Assembly (NCBI GenBank): GCA_024275485.1
Contig: JAJRZA010000028.1
Coordinates: 73,359 to 109,417 of the forward strand
Direction of reading: 5' to 3'
DNA: 36,059 bases
DNA from: Candidatus Krumholzibacteriota bacterium
GTDB lineage: Bacteria; Krumholzibacteriota; Krumholzibacteriia; LZORAL124-64-63
A program made the position numbers and the translations under genes. Below the pieces are notes generated by a model. That model saw nothing but the letters and a program-made list of their open reading frames with translations. It was not told the DNA's origin and made no database searches. The first letter of the stretch is position 1. Each line of letters begins with the position of its first letter. Below, piece by piece: positions 9,575 to 17,759 of the stretch.

Positions 9575-11479
9575 CTATTGATTTTCCGGCAAATCGCCAT
9601 CCACTCCATGAACAAGCCCGATCACATCAATAATATCAACAGCCAAAGAATCAACCACCGCACCATCGGTCAGTGCCCAGGATTCGGCAAAAACACCCGC
9701 AGGAAATGGCACGGCCCGATCGTTCTGGTACATGCGAACCGTGTTGGAGAAACTCTCGGGCCCCTGCGCCTGAATATCCCGGTTGGCCAAACGACGCTCC
9801 AGCGCATCCTGCAACTGGGCCCGATTGCTAGCCCCACTTTGATACAAGGTGTCCAACACCAGCCGCATGGCCTGATAGCTCTTCAAGGCCAGAACCTCGG
9901 CTTCCTTGGGATAATTCTTGCCATCCCAGCCAGCGTTGAATTCACCCGTCCAAAGGGCGGGAAACAAAGCCAGGTCATTGGGAAAGATCGCCCGCTCCAG
10001 AACCGAGCTGGTGCGTTGAAAAAGACGCTCGGAATTCCAATTGCTCAAGCCCATGACCAGGGCTCCCGCTTTGTAGAAATCCAGCTGGGGCGCCAGCAAA
10101 ATCATCTGATCAACCGTGGCCGGCGTAAAAATAACTTCAGGCCGGGATTTCTTCATGGCCAGGATCACTTTGCGAAAATCGGTATCGGCCAGGTTGTATT
10201 GTTCAATGGCAACAACCTGCCCACCAAATTTCTCTACTTCAGCCGCAAAAATCTGGGCCTGGCGAGTCCCGTCAGGCGTGTTTTCATGGAGGATGGCAAA
10301 TCGCTCCTTCAACATCACGCTGGTGGCCAACTGGGCCAACAATCGAACCTCGTGCTGGCCTGTCAGGTTGGTTTGGAAAATCCCATCGCCCAACTCCCAC
10401 AAATGATCATTGGTCGCAGTAGGTGAAACAAGGGGAACACCATAAATGTCAGCCACCACGGCTATGGATGCCGTGGGGTTGCTCATCAAGGAACCAAAGA
10501 GTGAGCCACAGGCATCCTCCGAACAGAGGCGACGAGCGGCCAGGGCGGCGGTCACCGGATCCCCGGCCGTGTCTTCAACCTTGAGGATGAATTCCCGATC
10601 CGTCTCGGCATTGGCCGCGTTCAGGGCCAGGATGGCTCCATCGTAAAATGCATTGCCAAGAACAGCGAAGCGTCCGGTAAGAGGGCTCAAGACACCAACC
10701 TGGTCCATGTTGACTCGTCCCACCGTCGGCCGGTGTGGAGCACCTCCAGCCGCCAATCCCTGATGGACCAAAAGATCCATGGCAGCCAAGGACCAAGGAT
10801 CGTTCAAATCCGCGGCCCGCAACTCGGCCACCACAACTTCGGCCTGCGGATAGAGGCCATCATCAAGATATTTGGAGGTGCGCAGGAACCCCAGGTAACT
10901 CCAGAGGGGCCGACCATTTTGCTGGCCCATCATGCTACCCAATTCGGCGGCGTTCAAGGTTTGCAGCAAGGCATCACAACGAGGCAATCCACTCCCAAGA
11001 GTGGAACGAAGAGGATCCCGATTATGGTAGCGCAGTTGGTACTGAACAGCATTGAGGGTATCTGATTCGGCCAAGGCGAGATCTGATACTTTCAGAAGGG
11101 TTTGATCCAGAAGCGGACTCTGGGGGTAGCGCAACAGCAATTCATCGCCCAAACCCCTGGCCTGGGGAATATCCCCGATACGAGTGGCGGAATCCATGGC
11201 CATGGCCAGAACTTCATCATTGCGAGCAAAGGCGGGGTAATAATCCACCAAAGTGCCAGCCAAATGGAGGCTTTTACGATACCGATGAAGACTGACTTCC
11301 TGGCGCAGGTTCGCGAATAGCTTTTCAGCTTGCTCCAGTTCCTTCCCCATGAGTTCCTGGCTACCGTCTACATCCTGCTGGTAGGACGGAGAACACCCTG
11401 CGGACAAAATCATGGCCAAGGCAGTTAAACCCACTGCCACAAGGGACAAGCTACCCCATCGAGCCAAAACCCGTGCCAT
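9575..11479 (-). CDS. LpoA-like lipoprotein: TPR-like region plus periplasmic-binding-protein domain
   Basis: A 634-residue lipoprotein with signal ending ILSAGC (Cys ~29). Residues ~40-250 form a helical, TPR-like region, rich in repeats of the style LGDELLLRYPQSPLLDQTLLK. Residues ~255-620 are a type-1 periplasmic-binding fold (Peripla_BP_6, branched-chain amino-acid receptor-like), beginning VGVLSPLTGRFAVLGNAFYDG and including VPLVSPTATNDHLW and SRPEVIFTPATVD. This layout matches LpoA, the outer-membrane activator of class A penicillin-binding proteins, although distant ABC substrate-binding lipoproteins look similar and no transporter genes are nearby. The start has AAGGAG at good spacing. 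It is the last gene of a minus-strand run and converges on the TonB-like gene with only 26 bases between the stops and no visible terminator. Confidence 0.7.
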   Translation of the reverse strand: MARVLARWGSLSLVAVGLTALAMILSAGCSPSYQQDVDGSQELMGKELEQAEKLFANLRQEVSLHRYRKSLHLAGTLVDYYPAFARNDEVLAMAMDSATRIGDIPQARGLGDELLLRYPQSPLLDQTLLKVSDLALAESDTLNAVQYQLRYHNRDPLRSTLGSGLPRCDALLQTLNAAELGSMMGQQNGRPLWSYLGFLRTSKYLDDGLYPQAEVVVAELRAADLNDPWSLAAMDLLVHQGLAAGGAPHRPTVGRVNMDQVGVLSPLTGRFAVLGNAFYDGAILALNAANAETDREFILKVEDTAGDPVTAALAARRLCSEDACGSLFGSLMSNPTASIAVVADIYGVPLVSPTATNDHLWELGDGIFQTNLTGQHEVRLLAQLATSVMLKERFAILHENTPDGTRQAQIFAAEVEKFGGQVVAIEQYNLADTDFRKVILAMKKSRPEVIFTPATVDQMILLAPQLDFYKAGALVMGLSNWNSERLFQRTSSVLERAIFPNDLALFPALWTGEFNAGWDGKNYPKEAEVLALKSYQAMRLVLDTLYQSGASNRAQLQDALERRLANRDIQAQGPESFSNTVRMYQNDRAVPFPAGVFAESWALTDGAVVDSLAVDIIDVIGLVHGVDGDLPENQ

Positions 11480-11498
11480 GAAACGCTCCTTATATAAA

Positions 11499-11933
11499 CT
11501 ACTTCACGGTGAAATCAGCGGAGCCGAGAACCCGTCCATCGCTGTCCAGAACTTTGACTTCCCAATGACCGGTCCAGTGCGGCAAAAGTCTTTTACTCGA
11601 CCAGGTGCGCCAGGTTGCGGAGGCCACATTGAGGTCAACCCTGGCCATGGTCTTGCCATCGCGATACCAGACATGGGTAACCGAACTGGGAGCCTCCAGG
11701 CCCTGGATCAGGGTCAAGCAGGTGATTCGCTCGATTCCCGCTGAAAAAGCGGTGCTTTCGCCCACCAATTCCCGATTTTCACGATCAATATCCGTGCCAA
11801 AGGTGATTCTGACCGTTGCAGCGGCTTTTTGTGGAGTCGAGCCCGGGTCTGCTTCCTGGGCCAGCCCTCCGGTGGCCAGCAACATCAACGCCATGGCCAA
11901 CAAAACCTGCTTTTGCCGATTCAAATCCAACAT
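11499..11933 (-). CDS. DUF2914-domain exported protein
   Basis: A 144-residue protein with a signal peptide of about 25 residues (QKQVLLAMALMLLATGGLAQ). The rest fits the DUF2914 pattern: F..GI..I.CLT......P..V.HVWYRDGK......L.V....WRTWS.K.L.....G.W.V.V.D.DG.VLG...F.V. The domain is a small beta-sandwich of unknown role, often found exported or attached to other envelope domains. The start has AAAGGAG six bases upstream. It lies between the parvulin-type lipoprotein gene and the LpoA-like gene, both of which also make exported proteins, so an envelope role is likely, though the precise function is unknown. Confidence 0.75.
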   Translation of the reverse strand: MLDLNRQKQVLLAMALMLLATGGLAQEADPGSTPQKAAATVRITFGTDIDRENRELVGESTAFSAGIERITCLTLIQGLEAPSSVTHVWYRDGKTMARVDLNVASATWRTWSSKRLLPHWTGHWEVKVLDSDGRVLGSADFTVK

Positions 11934-11961
11934 GTCATCTCCTTTATCCCGAAGTGTTGCC

Positions 11962-13191
11962 TCATTTACCCCGTAATTGCTCGATGCTTTCCGGATTCAA
12001 GGCCTTTGGATTGTAAAGATTGTCCCTCAAAAAGACAGCATCCTCGAACATATCGCTCTCTGGATACTCTTCGATCAGAATGTTCAGGTAGCGTTTGGCA
12101 AGACGACGATCCTGCCAGGTGTCCATACACACCAGTGCGCACATAAACAAGGCATCATCAGCCCGCTCACTCTCCGGGAAATCCGTGTAGATCATGCGGT
12201 AGTAGTCAATCTTGACTCCCGGGTCCGAGACCATGGCGGCGCGTGACATCAGAACATCCGGTTCCACACCCTGGCCCGGTGTGAATGTGCCCAGAAGGCT
12301 CACTGGATAAGTTTTTCGGGCTGAGCGCAGATAATCCTTTACCAAGCCATCGAAATAGCCCGGCATCATGAGGTCCTGGACAAGGGTCCGTGCCTCGCTG
12401 TAGGTCATGGGGCGCCCAGGCGTGCGATCCAGGATTTCCACAACATGCCATCTGTCAGCAACCTGAATGGGACGGCTCAATCCAAGGGGCAAATCGAAAG
12501 TGAGGGCAATAAAGGTTTTGCTGTCCTTGATCATCGGAACAACCCCGGACCTGTTGTACCAACCCAATTCCGCATTATCGGCCAAACTGACCCTGTTCAC
12601 TGAGAAATCACTGGCGACCTTCATGAAATTATAAGCCGAATAATCATCCTTTAAAAGCTGATAGGCTTGTTCAGCTTCTTGCAAAGTCAAGCATTCGATG
12701 TGACGTGCATGGACCATGCCCTCCTGCATGAACTCCTTGCGATTGTCGGCAAAAAAGGCCTGGAAGTCATCTTCAGTGGGATCATTTCCTTCTGGCACAC
12801 CGATGTTGCGCATGGCCGCTGTCATGGCCGCACGTCGTTGGGTAATCAAGGTTCGTGCGACTTCATCCCGATTTTCCAGCCCTTTATCCTGGGCCCCTAG
12901 AACAAGCAGGGTCTGATCGACCATGTCCTTCAACAGCAGTTGGCGACCTTCCGGACCATTGTATTTATTCTGCAACCTGGGAACCAGTTCGTCATAGTGC
13001 AAATCCAATTGCTGTTGGGTGATGCTGATGTCACCGACAGTGGCGATAACCTCAGAGATATCCTGTCCGCCGTTCCCGAAAATTGGGAATATACCATTGT
13101 TGGAAGCAGCATTTCTTTCCTGGCAGGAAGCCAGGAGCAGCCCCAAAGCCAGAATCAACACCACAGGCAGCGTCCGACGAATAATAACCAT
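11962..13191 (-). CDS. Parvulin-type peptidyl-prolyl isomerase lipoprotein (SurA/PrsA-like)
   Basis: A 409-residue protein with lipoprotein signal ending LLLASC (Cys 23), preceded by a good ribosome site (AAGGAGA). Residues ~46-150 resemble the SurA N-terminal chaperone helices (VATVGD-type strand, QQLDLHYDELVPRL). Residues ~158-256 are a parvulin rotamase domain (VHARHIECLTLQEAEQA, VASDFSV, AELGWYNRSG, HVVEILDRTPG). The C-terminal ~150 residues are helical with a TPR-like end (ADDALFMCALVC, LAKRYLNILIEEYPESD). Such proteins help fold exported or outer-membrane proteins. Downstream lie the DUF2914 and LpoA-like genes, giving a small envelope-biogenesis group that follows the ribosomal genes. 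Isomerase activity is inferred from the domain only. Confidence 0.82.
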   Translation of the reverse strand: MVIIRRTLPVVLILALGLLLASCQERNAASNNGIFPIFGNGGQDISEVIATVGDISITQQQLDLHYDELVPRLQNKYNGPEGRQLLLKDMVDQTLLVLGAQDKGLENRDEVARTLITQRRAAMTAAMRNIGVPEGNDPTEDDFQAFFADNRKEFMQEGMVHARHIECLTLQEAEQAYQLLKDDYSAYNFMKVASDFSVNRVSLADNAELGWYNRSGVVPMIKDSKTFIALTFDLPLGLSRPIQVADRWHVVEILDRTPGRPMTYSEARTLVQDLMMPGYFDGLVKDYLRSARKTYPVSLLGTFTPGQGVEPDVLMSRAAMVSDPGVKIDYYRMIYTDFPESERADDALFMCALVCMDTWQDRRLAKRYLNILIEEYPESDMFEDAVFLRDNLYNPKALNPESIEQLRGK

Positions 13192-13222
13192 GAGATTCTC
13201 CTTGTCCTACGATGAGCGGGAA

Positions 13223-14326
13223 CTACAAAAGTTCGTCACGTCCATCCTTTTCCAAAAGGTCGATGATTTCCTTGATGCGCTGGGCATCGGCTTTGCGGGC
13301 CACCAGCAGTGCATCGGGTGTGTCGACCACAATCAGGTCCTGTACACCCAGCAAAGCCACCAGCTTTTTTTCCGAACGAATAATATTTCCTCCACTATCG
13401 AGGCTTAGCAGGTCCGCAATTCCTTTGTTTCCTCCCGGCAATTCGGGAGCCAACTTTCCCCAGGCATCCCAGCTACCCAGGTCGGACCAACGAAACGTGA
13501 CTTCCAGAAGAGAAAAACCTGGCAATTTTTCCATCATTGCCACATCCACGGACTCGGCAGGGCATTGGTGATAAGCAATTTCCAACGCCTCAGTAAAGCC
13601 ATCGGTTCCAAAATGATTGATCGGCGATTCCATCAGGCGGCAAATTTCGGGGACATGAAGCTGGGCCATGGCGGCAAACCAGCTCGGATTCCAGACAAAC
13701 ATACCGCTGTTCCAGTAGAACCGCCCGCTGCGAACATATTGTTCTGCCCGCGCAATATTCGGCTTTTCCACAAACTCAAGACCGGTCAGGACTCCAAACG
13801 AATCATCGCCCTTTTCCGTGCGAATATAGCCGTATCCTGTTTCAGGATACGTAGGTTTGATGCCCAGGGTGATAACAGTATCCCGGGTTGAGGCCAGATC
13901 AAAAGCCACTTGCAGTTGGTCACGGAACAAATCTTCGTCTGGGATAAAATGGTCGGCTGGCAGGAGGGCCACCGGAGCCTGGGAATCCAGTCGCCGAGCC
14001 ACGCCCAACCCCAGCACTGCACAAGGTGCTGTGTTTCGACCGACGGGTTCACAGATGACATTTTCAGGAGGAAGTTCGGGCAGTTCCGCCCGGATGGATT
14101 CAGCAAGGGTGCCGCTGGTGATCACCAAAATACGATCAGCACCGACCAGGTCCCGAACCCGGGTGAAGGTATCACGCAACAAGCTGGCCCCCGAACTGAG
14201 GGCTTGCAACTGCTTGGGTCGAGAGGTCCGGCTCAGAGGCCAGAAACGAGTTCCCCGGCCCCCGGCCATGATGACACATATTCCCCGACAACCAATGCCG
14301 AGGGGCGTGGCTGGATCAGACACCAT
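13223..14326 (-). CDS. manC: Mannose-1-phosphate guanylyltransferase
   Basis: Cytoplasmic enzyme that makes GDP-mannose from mannose-1-phosphate and GTP for surface glycans. The nucleotidyltransferase signature is clear (MAGGRGTRFWPLSR..RPKQ, residues ~20-38), followed by EPVGRNTAPC, LLPADHFIPDED, TGYGYIRTE, LEFVEKP, YWNSGMFVW and the SLLEVTFRWSDLGSWDAW end of the catalytic domain. At 367 residues it is the short form, without the C-terminal mannose-6-phosphate isomerase domain of the bifunctional enzymes. The chosen ATG lies 13 bases after GGAGG, rather far, so the start may be elsewhere in the first ~15 codons. It follows rplI by 21 bases. The polysaccharide genes at 23-27 kb could use its product (inference). 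Confidence 0.92.
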   Translation of the reverse strand: MVSDPATPLGIGCRGICVIMAGGRGTRFWPLSRTSRPKQLQALSSGASLLRDTFTRVRDLVGADRILVITSGTLAESIRAELPELPPENVICEPVGRNTAPCAVLGLGVARRLDSQAPVALLPADHFIPDEDLFRDQLQVAFDLASTRDTVITLGIKPTYPETGYGYIRTEKGDDSFGVLTGLEFVEKPNIARAEQYVRSGRFYWNSGMFVWNPSWFAAMAQLHVPEICRLMESPINHFGTDGFTEALEIAYHQCPAESVDVAMMEKLPGFSLLEVTFRWSDLGSWDAWGKLAPELPGGNKGIADLLSLDSGGNIIRSEKKLVALLGVQDLIVVDTPDALLVARKADAQRIKEIIDLLEKDGRDELL

Positions 14327-14347
14327 GGATAAGCTTACGCCTCCAGG

Positions 14348-14791
14348 TTAGGGTTTGACGACCCAAACCTTGGCCGTCACTTCAACCTCAGAGTGCAGTC
14401 TCACAGGCACGCTGTAAACACCCAACTTTTTTATTGCCTCATTCAGGACAATCATTTTCTGATCGAACTCGATATCATCGTTTTTCAGAGCCTCGGCGAT
14501 ATCCCGGGAAGTGACCGAACCGTAAAGCTGGTCATCATCTCCGGCCTGCACTGAAATGGTGCAACTCAGTTCGCCCAGCTTTGCAGCCAGTTCCTCGGCC
14601 CCGGCACGACGCAGATCATCTCGTTTGGTTTCGAGCTTCATATGCTCGGCTACCATCTTCCGGTGTCCCTCGGTGGCCAGCACGGCCAAACCTTTGGGCA
14701 CCAGGTAATTCCGGGCGTAGCCCCGGGCGACGGTGACAGTGTCACCCATCTCACCCAGATGTTCCACGCGTTCCATGAGGATCAACTCCAT
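14348..14791 (-). CDS. rplI: 50S ribosomal protein L9
   Basis: Large-subunit protein bL9, which binds 23S rRNA. The 147-residue product starts MELILMERVEHLGEMGDTV, matching the family start, then ARGYARNYLVPKGLA, the L9 signature at ~22-36, and the long connecting helix. The C-terminal domain begins near AAKLGELSCTISVQAGDDDQLYGSVT. An ATG one codon upstream (14794) and a TTG (14797) also lie in frame, but family alignment and the spacing to AAGGTGG favour 14791. It is last of the conserved rpsF-rpsR-DUF2232-rplI set. The 133 bases before it (14792-14924) hold no convincing gene. Confidence 0.97.
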   Translation of the reverse strand: MELILMERVEHLGEMGDTVTVARGYARNYLVPKGLAVLATEGHRKMVAEHMKLETKRDDLRRAGAEELAAKLGELSCTISVQAGDDDQLYGSVTSRDIAEALKNDDIEFDQKMIVLNEAIKKLGVYSVPVRLHSEVEVTAKVWVVKP

Positions 14792-14924
14792 CATCAACCA
14801 CCTTTGAAAAGTTGCCGCGAACCCCCTTCACCTGGAGTGGGAAACGTCGGCATCAGCGGCGGGGTTGTCATCATTCCCGCCATTGTTTTCTATCCGGACC
14901 TGAACCTGTTCAACCTGAGCAAAA

Positions 14925-15905
14925 CTAGGCTGAATCCTCAGGTTCCACTTCATTGAGCTTGCGAAAATTCAACCACTGATCAGCCAATCCCAGCAGGACC
15001 AGGGGTAGAAAAAGCAAGCCCGCCATAACCATGAAAAACATCCTCGGCAGCAGCGGGAAACCCACTTTGCTCATTCGCCACTGCACCGCGGCACCTTGAA
15101 CAGCCAGCAAACTGACCACCACCAGGACCAGATTCACTCCGGCCTCGGGCCAAAAACCCGGTTGGACGATCATCAAGGCAACCGCCCCGGCCAACAGCCA
15201 AATCACCGCGAACGGCAACCGCCACCTGCCAAACGGAGGTATCCCCCGAAATGCGGCGGCAAGGCCCAAAACCCGCACCAGAACCCATATCAGACCGAAA
15301 GTCAGTCCGCTCTGGATCAATTGCACCAGAGCCATGGAGCCCGGCATCATTTGTTTAACCAACAGAAGAGCATCTTCGAGAAACTGCTCTTCCTGCGCCA
15401 GGGCCGGGTCATCATCCCCGGATCTGGCTTCAGCTTTCAAGTACTCGCGCCTGTCTTGCAGGGCCTGTTCCTTGTATTGGTCAAACATTTCGTCAAGGGA
15501 CTCATTCTCCAGAGTCCAAATGACAAGAGGTGATGAGACCAGAACCAGCAAAAGAACAATGAGTTCTGGCTTCCACCTGACCATCAGCCCCAATGCGGCC
15601 ACCAGTCCAGTGACCACATGAGTGGTCAGAGGCCAAGTGACATCGGCCGGCATCATCACCAAACCAGCAAACAACCAAACAACTGCCCCCCCCAACACAA
15701 TTTTGTGTGGACGGCCCGTCAGCAGCGCCCAGGCCCAAACCACCGGCACCACAAAGGGTGTCAACAGCGATAACATGCCCAGGATCCCCAGGACAGGAAG
15801 CATGAGATCTTCGTGTCCCTGAACTGTAGCAAACACGCCACCAAACAGGACGGTCACCATGACCGCCACCGCCGTAGGCATGAGTCTTGACCGTACAAGG
15901 GTCAC
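14925..15905 (-). CDS. DUF2232 multi-pass membrane protein
   Basis: About 326 residues with some eight hydrophobic segments, for example AVAVMVTVLFGGVFATV, LVPVL-type helices near 40-60, HKIVLGGAVVWLFAGLVMM, LIVLLLVLVSSPLVIWTL and FAVIWLLAGAVALMIV. A polar, charged loop sits between about 145 and 190 (DQYKEQALQDRREY...). Its place between rpsR and rplI and its membrane pattern match the YybS/DUF2232 family, usually found in just this spot; the function is not known. I favour the GTG at 15905 because TGGAG lies five bases upstream; a TTG at 15926 would add seven residues. The protein ends in an acidic tail. Confidence 0.8.
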   Translation of the reverse strand: MTLVRSRLMPTAVAVMVTVLFGGVFATVQGHEDLMLPVLGILGMLSLLTPFVVPVVWAWALLTGRPHKIVLGGAVVWLFAGLVMMPADVTWPLTTHVVTGLVAALGLMVRWKPELIVLLLVLVSSPLVIWTLENESLDEMFDQYKEQALQDRREYLKAEARSGDDDPALAQEEQFLEDALLLVKQMMPGSMALVQLIQSGLTFGLIWVLVRVLGLAAAFRGIPPFGRWRLPFAVIWLLAGAVALMIVQPGFWPEAGVNLVLVVVSLLAVQGAAVQWRMSKVGFPLLPRMFFMVMAGLLFLPLVLLGLADQWLNFRKLNEVEPEDSA

Positions 15906-15947
15906 GTCGACTCCATTTTCCTTCAAACCGCCGGCGACCAGTTCGGT

Positions 15948-16214
15948 CTACCGGTAGTATTCCTTCACAAAAGGCAACAGGGCCAGGTGCCGGGCGCGCT
16001 TGATGGCCACAGCCAAAGGACGCTGGAACTTGGGTGTGGTACCAGTGTTGCGGCGAGGGGCGATCTTGCCGCGCTCGGTCACAAAACGGCGAAGGAATTC
16101 ATCATCCTTGTAATCAATGGCAATCATTCCGGTCTTGCTGAAGAAACAGACCTTTTGTTTGCCATGCCTTCTTTTTTTCTTCTTCTTCTTGATCCGAAGG
16201 TTTTTACGTGCCAT
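15948..16214 (-). CDS. rpsR: 30S ribosomal protein S18
   Basis: Small-subunit protein bS18, which pairs with S6 on the platform of the 30S subunit. The 88-residue product has a very lysine-rich start (about eleven basic residues in a row), then [49 protein letters not shown], the S18 signature. Only one cysteine (KVCFF) is present, so it is a form without a complete zinc site. AAAAGGAGA stands before the ATG. It lies 85 bases after rpsF; the gap shows no obvious terminator. Confidence 0.97.
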   Translation of the reverse strand: MARKNLRIKKKKKKRRHGKQKVCFFSKTGMIAIDYKDDEFLRRFVTERGKIAPRRNTGTTPKFQRPLAVAIKRARHLALLPFVKEYYR

Positions 16215-16299
16215 CGGATTCTCCTTTTCATATTGCGCCGGCCATCAAATCAAGCCAACGACAGTAAGAGCGAAACGACTGAACACCAGAAAAGAGAGC

Positions 16300-16659
16300 C
16301 TACTCGGCAGCTTCTGCAGTTTCAGCTTGACCCTGGCGACGCTTGGCCATGGCCACGCGGTTCCGTTCTTCCCACTCCTCGTCCACAACGATCAGGTGCC
16401 GCAGCACCTTGTCGTCCAGACGCAGGAACTTGTCGAGATCGTTGATGGCAGTGCCGTTGGACTTGAACTTCAGGAACATGTAGTTGCCCTTGTTCTCGTA
16501 CTCGATCTCATAAGCAAGGCGGCGAACGCCCCAGTGGTTTTCCTGAGTGATCTTACCATCATGATCGGCGAGAATGGTGCTGACGCGTTCAACACGCGCG
16601 GCCATCTGCTCTTCAGGCTGGTCAGCCTTCAGGATAAAGATAAGTTCATACTTCTTCAT
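16300..16659 (-). CDS. rpsF: 30S ribosomal protein S6
   Basis: Small-subunit protein bS6, which forms a dimer with S18. The 119-residue product begins MKKYELIFILKADQPEE, the family start, and contains WGVRRLAYEIEYENKGNYMFLKF, then LDDKVLRHLIVVDEEWEER. The ATG at 16659 has a strong GGGGGAGGTG six bases upstream; a GTG three codons earlier is in frame but overlaps that ribosome site. The C-terminus is the usual short Ala/Glu-rich tail. It heads the ribosomal cluster and is served by the promoter at 16852-16880. Confidence 0.97.
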   Translation of the reverse strand: MKKYELIFILKADQPEEQMAARVERVSTILADHDGKITQENHWGVRRLAYEIEYENKGNYMFLKFKSNGTAINDLDKFLRLDDKVLRHLIVVDEEWEERNRVAMAKRRQGQAETAEAAE

Positions 16660-16851
16660 CGGTAACACCTCCCCCCGGACAGAAGACCCGATTCTCTATT
16701 CACGATGGCCTGCCGTTGCCAGATTCCGGAAACCGGTTTGGCGACCGCCCGTCGTGTCAGATCGGGTAGGGATGTGAGCACCTAGCTATTCAGCTGGGTA
16801 TTATTTGTTGGGCACAGTTTGCCCCCTAGCCGCAGCGCGCGGCAGTGTGGC
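16660..16851 (-). promoter_or_regulatory. Structured leader of the rpsF operon
   Basis: About 185 bases lie between the candidate promoter and the rpsF start. They contain a near-TSS hairpin GCCGC-agcgc-GCGGC (16829-16843) and a second short one, GGGC...GCCC (16811-16824). In many bacteria the rpsF leader binds the S6-S18 complex for autoregulation; this leader could hold that motif, but I could not confirm its conserved bulge by eye. Confidence 0.35.
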
Positions 16852-16880
16852 AATATATTCGGTAGGTCGGAAAATGGCAA
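16852..16880 (-). promoter_or_regulatory. Sigma70-like promoter of the rpsF-rpsR operon
   Basis: On the minus strand TTGCCA (16875-16880) and TATATT (16852-16857) are separated by exactly 17 bases; each box differs from consensus at one position. It is the best promoter match I found by eye. It sits between the pth stop (16918) and rpsF, so the ribosomal genes need not depend on read-through from pth. Confidence 0.65.
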
Positions 16881-16917
16881 GAAAAAGAGATTAACAGGGA
16901 ATTTCTCAGGAAATACA

Positions 16918-17646
16918 CTATTTCTCCGGCGGGTTGGGTCCGCCACGACGATTGAAGCTGCTGGCAGTCCGTTCCAGTGTATTTTTCAGCCAAAACTCCA
17001 CCATGTCGGCCGCATGGTTGATCACATTCTGCACCAACTCCCGCTCATCGGGCTCAAATTCAGCCAGGACAAAGTCCGGCCAGAACTCAGGATCCACCGG
17101 AATGTCACGCGGAGCAATCCCCAACCTCAGGCGAGGGAACTCTTCTCCTCCAAGATGATCGATAATGCTCTGGATCCCATTTTGACCACCGCTACTGCCT
17201 TTGGCCCGCAGCCGAACAGCCCCCAAAGGAAGAGCCAAATCATCGCAAACCACCAAAGGACGGATTCCTTTACGCTGAGAGGGCAGGTCATGGCCCATTC
17301 CAGGTTCCGGAGTGGATTCCTGGGTGTTCTCAAGCAAAATTTCCACATCATCTTCGATTGGTGGATTCACCGTGCTGCGCCCTGTAAGCTCCAACCTCGA
17401 CCGTTTGGACCAACTCGTCAGGGCTTCACCACTGAGATTCATGTAGGTCAGGGGTTTCAGCAAAACCAAACCCTCCGGACCGTAATCCTTCCCCGTGGCA
17501 AGGTATTCGGTTTCTTCCACTGAAAAATTCAAATTCCGACGCCTGGCCAACTCATCCACCACCAAAAAACCAATATTGTGACGCGTGTCCCGGTATCGGA
17601 CGCCTGGATTGCCGAGCCCCACCACGATTTTGGGATTATCCACCAT
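16918..17646 (-). CDS. pth: Peptidyl-tRNA hydrolase with internal insertion
   Basis: Cytoplasmic enzyme that frees peptidyl-tRNAs released from stalled ribosomes. Catalytic landmarks are present: the Asn of GLGNPG, His of DTRHNIG, Asp of VCDDLALPLG and Asn of SSGGQNGIQSI (most relatives have SGGHNG), plus the PLTYMNLSG motif. The product is 242 residues against about 190 usual. The excess is mainly one stretch of ~35 residues between NLSGEALTSW and RPLVVCDD, polar and proline-rich (RSTVNPPIEDDVEILLENTQ...), plus a short C-terminal tail. I use ATG 17646; GTG 17649 is equally well placed behind GGAGGAG, and ATG 17676 would put the start at the foot of a hairpin. It follows rplY, the order known from prs-ctc-pth. 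Confidence 0.93.
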   Translation of the reverse strand: MVDNPKIVVGLGNPGVRYRDTRHNIGFLVVDELARRRNLNFSVEETEYLATGKDYGPEGLVLLKPLTYMNLSGEALTSWSKRSRLELTGRSTVNPPIEDDVEILLENTQESTPEPGMGHDLPSQRKGIRPLVVCDDLALPLGAVRLRAKGSSGGQNGIQSIIDHLGGEEFPRLRLGIAPRDIPVDPEFWPDFVLAEFEPDERELVQNVINHAADMVEFWLKNTLERTASSFNRRGGPNPPEK

Positions 17647-17680
17647 CACCTTGATCTCCTCCGGATGCATCAGCATATGG

Positions 17681-17711
17681 AAACGCCTCCAGGTTTAACC
17701 CGGAGGCGTTT
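17681..17711 (-). promoter_or_regulatory. Perfect 10-bp hairpin in the pth leader
   Basis: AAACGCCTCC (17681-17690) and GGAGGCGTTT (17702-17711) are perfect inverted repeats around an 11-base loop that is itself partly self-complementary (GGTT/AACC). It lies between rplY and pth. No U-tract follows on either strand, so it is not a classical terminator; it may be a processing, stability or attenuation element. Confidence 0.5.
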
Positions 17712-17759
17712 ATGACTATCCACAAGTTTGCCCCATTTGGCCAGAGGCAAGGTTGGGAA

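Noticed and set aside
9455-10426. Plus-strand frame of 323 codons
   Set aside because: Antisense to the LpoA-like gene and overlapping the end of the TonB-like gene; no family likeness and no ribosome site.
14798-14924. Open minus-strand frame after DUF2232 reading on as a possible frameshifted tail
   Set aside because: About 40 open codons are easily due to chance, there is no start codon, and DUF2232 already ends normally with TAG.
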